Origin: Beaufortia kweichowensis
Lineage: Eukaryota > Chordata > Actinopteri > Cypriniformes > Gastromyzontidae
Assembly: GCA_019155185.1 (NCBI GenBank)
Contig: CM032813.1
Coordinates: forward strand, 11,620,645-11,684,644
Direction: 5' to 3'
Length of the DNA: 64,000 nt
A program made the translations under genes and the position numbers. The notes beneath the pieces were generated by a model. The model saw only the letters and a list, made by a program, of their open reading frames with translations. It had not been told where the DNA came from and searched no databases. This document shows, piece by piece, positions 58,525 to 64,000 of the stretch (within the stretch, counting starts at the first letter, position 1; each line of letters opens with the position of its first letter).

Positions 58525-59114
58525 TGCTGCGTTCACACCAAATGCAAATGAAGCGTTAAGCGCGAGTGATTTACATGTTAAGTCAATGCAAAGACGCGAA
58601 TAGACATCCTGCGGCACGATTCGCACGAATGAGGCGGCGCGAATTAAGCGTTTTGGCCATTTGATGCGCGAACCGCGCGAGTTGAAATATCTGAACTTCG
58701 CCAAATTCCGAGCCGCGTTAACCAATCAGGAACTTGCTCTAGTAGTGACGTGATTACGAGTGGGACACGGGACAACAGGTCATCAAACTGGGACCGGCTC
58801 AGTCGGAAGTACCGCTGAAAGCGGCCGTCATCCAGGCGCAGCTCCTGGCGGAGTTGGTGAAACTCACCAAGCTGGGTGCACCTCTGAAGTATCTGATGGA
58901 CCCAGACACGGCGCCGAACGAATCTACGCCGTTTTTCAGCCTTCCATAGCACATAAAGCGCAGCTACTCTCTCAACAAAATCCAAGTCAGCCATTTTGCA
59001 ACGTGACTGGAGACGCGAATTTCACGCGCGAATGAACTCAAAATGTTCACGCGTCCAACTACGCGTGAATAGCGCGATTTATTTGCTTCATTCGCGTTCG
59101 GTGTGAACGCAGCA
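58525..59114. mobile_element. Harbinger deletion derivative with TTA TSD
   Basis: TGCTGCGTTCACACC and its complement bound a 590-bp element flanked by TTA (58522-58524, 59115-59117), the Harbinger target duplication. The DIRS sequence resumes cleanly on each side. Confidence 0.85.
58644..58994 (-). pseudogene. Harbinger transposase N-terminal fragment
   Basis: A 116-codon minus-strand frame begins MADLDFVERVAALYVLWKA and includes RRVWVHQILQRCTQLGEFH and GRFQRYFRLSRSQFDDLLSRV. This is the N-terminal helical region of fish Harbinger transposases upstream of the catalytic domain. The DDE domain is deleted. Confidence 0.8.
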
Positions 59115-59117
59115 TTA

Positions 59118-59903
59118 GAGGCCGCCATACCCTGAGTAGAATGAGCTCTGACAGTACCCACCTGCTAAAGGTTTGTTTGGTCGCCGGGCAGACCCTTCCT
59201 GGGCGGCCCAAAACACACAAACAGCTGCGCAGCCTTTCTCCATGAAGCAGACACACCAAATTTGACTTTTCCTGGTCCAAGTTACTAAAGGGAGGAGGAC
59301 AAAAGGCCTGTAACGTAATGGGTCTCTGCACATTGGTGGGTACTTTAAGCGCATAACCTTGCCTTGGGTAGAGAAAAGCCTTAACCATGCCTGGTGCAAA
59401 CTCCAGACATGAAGGAGAGACTAAAAGAGCTTTGAGGTCCCCAACTCTCTTAAGAGAGGAAATTTGGCAGAGACGGCCTCAATGGGTTCAAACGGAGCAA
59501 CCGACAACCCTTCTAGTACCACTGCCAGGTCCCAAGCTGGGACCCTGGCATGCAATGCCGGCCTTAGCCTCAGTGTGCCACGGAGGAAGCATGTAACCAG
59601 TGGGTCTCCACCCAGAGACTGGCCAATAACAGGAATATGGTAGGCAGAAATGGCTGCCACATAAACCTTTAGGGGCGCGGGCATCAGCCACAAAGGTAAG
59701 CGGTCTTGCAGGAACTCGAGTACAGTGCAAACAGGACAGTTAACTGGATCCTGCCTTCGACCTGAGCACCAGAAAGTAAACACTCCCCACTTTAGGGCAT
59801 ACAGCTTCCTTGTGGAGGGAGCTCTGGAGCTTAAAATGGTCTCTACTACCTCAGTCGAAAGACCTGTATCTATGAGTCGGGCCCACTCAGAGGCCAGGCC
59901 CAC
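59118..59903 (-). pseudogene. DIRS tyrosine recombinase (copy C)
   Basis: The frame 59903-59421 has SSRAPSTRKLYALKWGVFTF (core-binding domain start), PLKVYVAAISAYHIP and PAWDLAVVLEGLSVAPFEPI. The next frame (59388 down) continues MVKAFLYPRQGYALKVPTNV. A frameshift near 59430 falls close to the expected catalytic Arg. The C-terminal part with the Tyr is badly decayed and split by the Harbinger insertion. Confidence 0.75.
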
Positions 59904-60513
59904 AGTCCGAGAACCATACTCAGGCCGGCCATCGAGGTGCTACCAGCAACAGGCGTACCCCGTCCTGGCACACCCTCTCCAAAACTCCCGGGAGCAGAGC
60001 GATCGAGGGAAGGCGTACAGGTGTATGGACAGTGCGTTGTCTCTGGAGACGCAAACAGGTCCACTTCTGCTGGGTAAAATGTTTCCCAGATAAAGTTCAC
60101 CACCTTGGGGAGTAGTCTCCATTCCCCTGGCCTCGGCCCCTGTCTCGACAGGTAAATTTGAGAGGGTGCAATGTATTGTGCACTATTTTCCTCCCAGAGA
60201 CCACTGTGCCCCGAAGCAGAGTGCGCAGGGTTAACAGAGCCTCTTTTTGGGGATACCGGGGAGGGTTGGAGCCCGGCCCTCCCCAGTATTCCCAAAAAGA
60301 GGCTCTGGCTTAACGTGGAGATCCTGACCCCGCAGAAGTTAGGACCTCCTCTTTTTCGCCCCAGCCTTCTTAGCCTGAATGACGGCCCTCAGGTCCACCT
60401 TCGGCTGTGAAGGCCGAGGCTGAAAGTATCGCCCGGAGCCTCACTCACGCTGTGGTGGGGCTCGCTAGCCGACACTCTCCTTTTGCCTGCCTCTGTACGA
60501 GGAGTTAGACGAC

Positions 60514-60842
60514 TTAGGCATGCTCCCACCTAGCAACCTCAGCGACTCGGTGACGGCGCAGGAGGAACCGCTGGAATGCCGCCCCTTGCTTTTTTGCCTC
60601 CCGGAACCTCTTGACGACTGTGTTTACCACACTGCTGAAGAGGCCCTCGGGAGAAAGCAGGGCGTCCATCATCAAGGCTCTGTCGGCAGCCTTATTATCT
60701 GAAAGGTTCAACCACAGATGCCTCTCAGTCGCCACCAAAGTGGCCATGGAGCGACCATCCGCCTTGGCGGACTCCCTGATCGCTCGGAGAGAGACATCTG
60801 TGGCCCGACGCAGTTCCTTGACTGAGTCGGGATCAACCCCCA
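60514..60842 (-). pseudogene. DIRS gag-like segment (copy C)
   Basis: The minus-strand frame includes ELRRATDVSLRAIRESAKAD, LVATERHLWLNLSDNKAADR and DALLSPEGLFSSVVNTVVKRF, homologous to copies A and B. An L2-type tail is inserted at its upstream side. Confidence 0.75.
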
Positions 60843-60925
60843 CGCCTTCATTTACATTTACATTTAGGCATTTAGCTGACACTTTTATCTAAAGCGACCT
60901 ACAAACATTAGGAGACAAACCTTCC
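60843..60925 (-). repeat. L2-type LINE/SINE tail inserted in DIRS copy C
   Basis: TTTACATTTACATTTAGGCA and the GACACTTTTATC motif are present, followed by the ACAAACATTAGGAGACAA segment, as at 45697-45790. It interrupts the DIRS gag frame. Confidence 0.8.
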
Positions 60926-61195
60926 AAGTCCCGTGTTCCCTTGCCCCCACAATGTTGGAATATTCTGACATGCGGGGGGTGAAAACACAAGCCAAGTAAG
61001 GCGGGTTCCAGGACCTCAACAGCTCACTGTGGAGGTCCGGAACGAAAGGAATGAACGTCCTGCCTTGGCAGAAACGTCTTTGAGCACTGACCGGGCATGC
61101 TCCACCCCCAAAAACTTGAAAGTCTCCATATTTTTATGCAGCGTCTCATTACCTTGAAAGGGAACAGAACAATCCTAGGGTTGTAACATCCCCAC

Positions 61196-62056
61196 TAGGG
61201 ATGCCACAATTCTCAATATAATATTGAACCGTTCGGTACGACATCCACGGTTCAATACGCGCTTGTGAATTGCGGGGTTTTTTTCAGTTTTACGTTTAAA
61301 TAATTTATGTGCGTTTTATTTCTCTCTGAATTGACTGTTTGTGTGTGCCTGTAAGTCTACGAGCTGAGATGAGGAAACTCCTCCCCGCGAGTAAATATTC
61401 AATCACTATGCTCTAAAGTTAGGGGGCGCTGAACCATCATTCCACACTTTAACATGGCGAGCGGCGGTGAAGTGAGGCTACAGTACGAAGAAGCGCCGGC
61501 GTCTTTTAAGGCTCTCGCCTTGCTGCAGAGAATGTTGACAGGCTTATCTTTTTACAGAAGAACCTCAAAATACAGGAATAGATGCACTTTACATTCTGAA
61601 TGAAGGATACTTTACTGGAGTACTGTTAAGTTTAATTAAGATAGTTTATTTTTGTTTACTGAAGTACAAGTATGTTTATTTGAAATGGTCAATTTATGTT
61701 TACTAACTTCACATGTATGTTTATTTTCAAAATTTAGGAATGTATGTGTTCCCCAGTTTGTACATGGGCTACCAGCAGCTGTGAGATGTCAGTGTTAATT
61801 TTAAAATAAAAATTTTATATTATACAGTACACTAGGAACTAGTGGACTTTTCTTTGCTTTTAAGTAAAATAAAGGAGTGTTGCAATAAAGTTTTTATTTT
61901 TTCTTCTTAACCTCTTACTGTTCCTATTGCCTAAGCATAGAATAACAAAAAACACTCTTATGTGTCAAGCCATCAGAACCAAACCAAACCGAAAACCGTG
62001 GTTAAAAAACCGAGGTATGTATTGAACCGTGGGCTAACTGTATTGTTGCATCCCTA
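61196..62056. mobile_element. hAT-like element with perfect 8-bp TSD
   Basis: The element begins TAGGGATGCCACAA and ends TTGTTGCATCCCTA, imperfect inverted ends. It is flanked by ATCCCCAC at 61188-61195 and 62057-62064. The 861-bp interior has no transposase. Inside each end lies a matching GAACCG-type subterminal motif. Confidence 0.85.
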
Positions 62057-62064
62057 ATCCCCAC

Positions 62065-64000
62065 ATATAAGAATAAACTTGGCAACAGGTTTATACATAG
62101 CAATGACAGTGAGTCAGCAATTACATTATTAACACCTTTCTTGTATCTCATTATCTCATTGTACCTCAGTATTTCATAAAACTTTGACAAATGAGGGCCC
62201 ACCGCATGAGTCTTTGGTTCTTATTGCACATGCGAAGAAAAACAAGTGGATTGTGGTCTGTGAATACCACAACAGGTTGTAAACTGGAACCGATGTACAC
62301 TTAAAATTGTTGTAATGTAATAAAATAGCTAGAGCCTCTTTCTCTATAGTCTCTGGCATCCACTTTGATTTTAAAGGGTTTGGTGAAATCTGGGGCAGTA
62401 AGGACAGGAGAACTACACAACAACGTTTTTAGAGAATCAAAAGCAATTTGACAATTAGGACTCCAAATGAAAGATACATCTTTTCAAAGACTATCAGTGA
62501 GGGGCTTTGTTGCATCTGAAAAGTTTCTGTAGTAACCGGCCATGCCAAGAAAACACCTGAGTTCCCTTTCAAACATAGGAGAGGGGAAATCAAGAATGGC
62601 ATGAACTTTAGACTCCACTGGTCAAATGGTTTCCTGACCCACCTCCTTACCTAAATATGTGACCTTAGCATGACAAAAATCACATTTTGCTAAATTGAGA
62701 GTGAGATTATCTTCTTGGAACCTAAAAAAAGACTTCCTCTAGAGTTTTTAAATGACTTTCCCATGTATCAGAGTAACAAACAACATTATCAATGTATGCT
62801 TCACAATTTCTCACATTAGACAACACCTTACTCATTAAACGCTGGAAAGTGGCAGGAGCATTTTTCAGTCCGAAAGCGATAACTTTCCAATCAACTGCAT
62901 ACGTTTTTTTTAGATAAACTGGATAGGTGTGAGAGTTTCAGAATTTTTTTCAGAAATGTCAGACAAACAAGCACTCTCAATACAAAGGTCATCTACACTA
63001 GGTAAATAATCTGAGGAGGCTGTACTCACAGACACAATAACAGGATATTGAACTGTGCATTCAGGCTTAGGATGAGAAAAATACAATTTTAGCATGTTAA
63101 TATGACATACCCTCATTTCCCTTTTCCATTCAGGGGTTTTTACTACATAGTTTGTGTCACTTAACTTTTCCTCAATTACATATAGACCTGCAAATTTAGC
63201 TTTGAAAGTTGACCCAGGCAAAGGCAGTAATACAAGAACTTGATCACCTGGCACAAATGAGCATTGAACAGCACGTTTATCATATCTGCCTTTCATTTGG
63301 GACTGTGAACTTTCCAAGCTCTGTCGTGACCAACTCAGCTGGGCTGAATCCAAGAGATTCCTGGACAGTATTTCTGACCGCAAACAACAAAAGGGGAATC
63401 TCTTCACCCCAATCCATCTCATGTTCAAGATAGTAAGTTCTAACCATAGACTTAAGACTTTGATGGAACCTCTCTAACACTGTGAATGGTAGGCACTAGA
63501 CAATGTTTGATATTCAGTTCTTTCATTACCTTGCGAAACACAGGGAACATAAAATTAGATCCTTGATCTGACTGAATCATTTTTGGCAAACCAGAAGTTG
63601 TGCAAAACTTAACGATAGGCTTCACAATTGCAGGGGTTTTTAAGGTCCATAGTGGAATCGCTTTCAGAAACCTGGTAGCAGAACACAGAGTTAACAGATA
63701 CGAGTGGCCGGACTAGTTCTCGGCAAGGGCCCAACACAATTAATTATCAGCTTTTCAAATGGTTCAGAAGAAATGATTTACAAGATTATGGTAGGTTTTT
63801 TTTAATACCTAAACGTCCAGATCGCTTATGGTCATGAGCCACACTCAGTACATGGTCCCTGTACGATTTTGGAACATTTAGTCTAATTCAGAAAATGGCA
63901 CCACGCCCTCACACACAAACGGTTCAAAATAGGGATCAATAGAGAGCAGAGAATCAGAAGAGTCAGTACGAGTGAGTGCTTTGAGTTTTTCTTAGATTTT
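62065..64000 (-). pseudogene. Gmr1-like Ty3/gypsy pol (integrase before RT), decayed
   Basis: Reading the minus strand from the window edge: an integrase N-terminal remnant (DHVLSVAHDHKRSGRLG near 63860); integrase core pieces (IINCVGPLPRT near 63740, with D changed to N; then LERFHQSLKSMVRTYYLEHE, 63480 down); and the integrase C-terminal domain (GDQVLVLLPLPGSTFKAKF, YVVKTPEWKREMRVCHINML; 63428-62910). After it come RT (VIAFGLKNAPATFQRLM near 62880, AYIDNVVCYSDTWE near 62790), the connection (CFLGMAGYYRNF near 62550) and RNase H (EKEALAILL, then TDHNPLVFL near 62250 and YKKGVNNVIADSLS near 62110). The RT N-terminal half is deleted at about 62910. Frameshifts and stops are frequent. Confidence 0.8.

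Larger units (their letters stand above)
58260..61160 (-). mobile_element. DIRS-type retrotransposon copy C, RT deleted
   Basis: On the minus strand the order is gag-like (60882-60514 and neighbours), then a direct jump near 60100 to the segment after RNase H (FIWETFYPAEVDLFASPETT), then tyrosine recombinase. The 3' end shows AACGTCTCAGGTTACATATA near 58300. All RT and most RNase H sequence is missing. It is interrupted by a Harbinger derivative at 58525-59114 and an L2 tail at 60843-60925. Confidence 0.85.

Overview
The window is nuclear DNA of a ray-finned fish. Two vertebrate genes with GT-AG introns sit in a dense background of fish-type transposons: DIRS, Ty3/gypsy, L2-tailed LINE/SINE, Tc1, hAT, PIF/Harbinger and piggyBac-like. 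The repeat mix looks cypriniform/otophysan, but that is an impression and not a test. There is no bacterial or viral gene organisation, no CRISPR array and no rRNA gene.

Host genes. A five-exon plus-strand gene (3866-13817) encodes an angiotensin II receptor-associated protein (agtrap, 170 aa). A minus-strand gene encodes draxin, a secreted axon-guidance and Wnt antagonist (351 aa). Its six coding exons run from 42716 down to 21809, and a GC-rich non-coding first exon is proposed near 52313-52430. All exon joins keep frame. The two genes converge tail to tail, about 8 kb apart.

Layout. 1-3300: L2 LINE tail, then a two-gene Harbinger element (transposase on +, Myb/SANT-like gene on -) with a solo LTR between its genes. 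3866-13817: agtrap, whose intron 3 holds a Tc1 remnant, a TTAA-flanked MITE and a 33-bp minisatellite. 13818-21808: intergenic, with Tc1 and hAT copies and a hairpin MITE. 21809-42734: draxin coding exons. Intron 2 holds a nearly full-length Tc1 copy, and the 16.6-kb intron between exons 3 and 4 (numbered with the non-coding exon as exon 1) holds two DIRS copies, a second Harbinger, an LTR fragment split by a MITE, and a solo LTR. 42735-52312: draxin first intron, with a strong fold-back, an L2 LINE end and a tRNA-derived SINE. 53301-57419: a chromodomain gypsy element with both LTRs. 57420-61190: inverted DIRS sequence carrying a Harbinger deletion derivative. 61196-62056: hAT. 62057-64000: a Ty3/gypsy pol whose integrase lies upstream of the RT, the arrangement known from Gmr1-type elements.

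Almost all mobile-element genes are visibly broken by deletions, frameshifts or changed catalytic residues. The Harbinger transposase at 221-1365 is the exception: three exons are open and the DDE residues are kept. I found no convincing new biological system. The most unusual items are the Gmr1-like domain order, the near-perfect fold-back at 50404-50652, the convergent agtrap/draxin arrangement, and several insertions dated relative to one another by clean target-site duplications.
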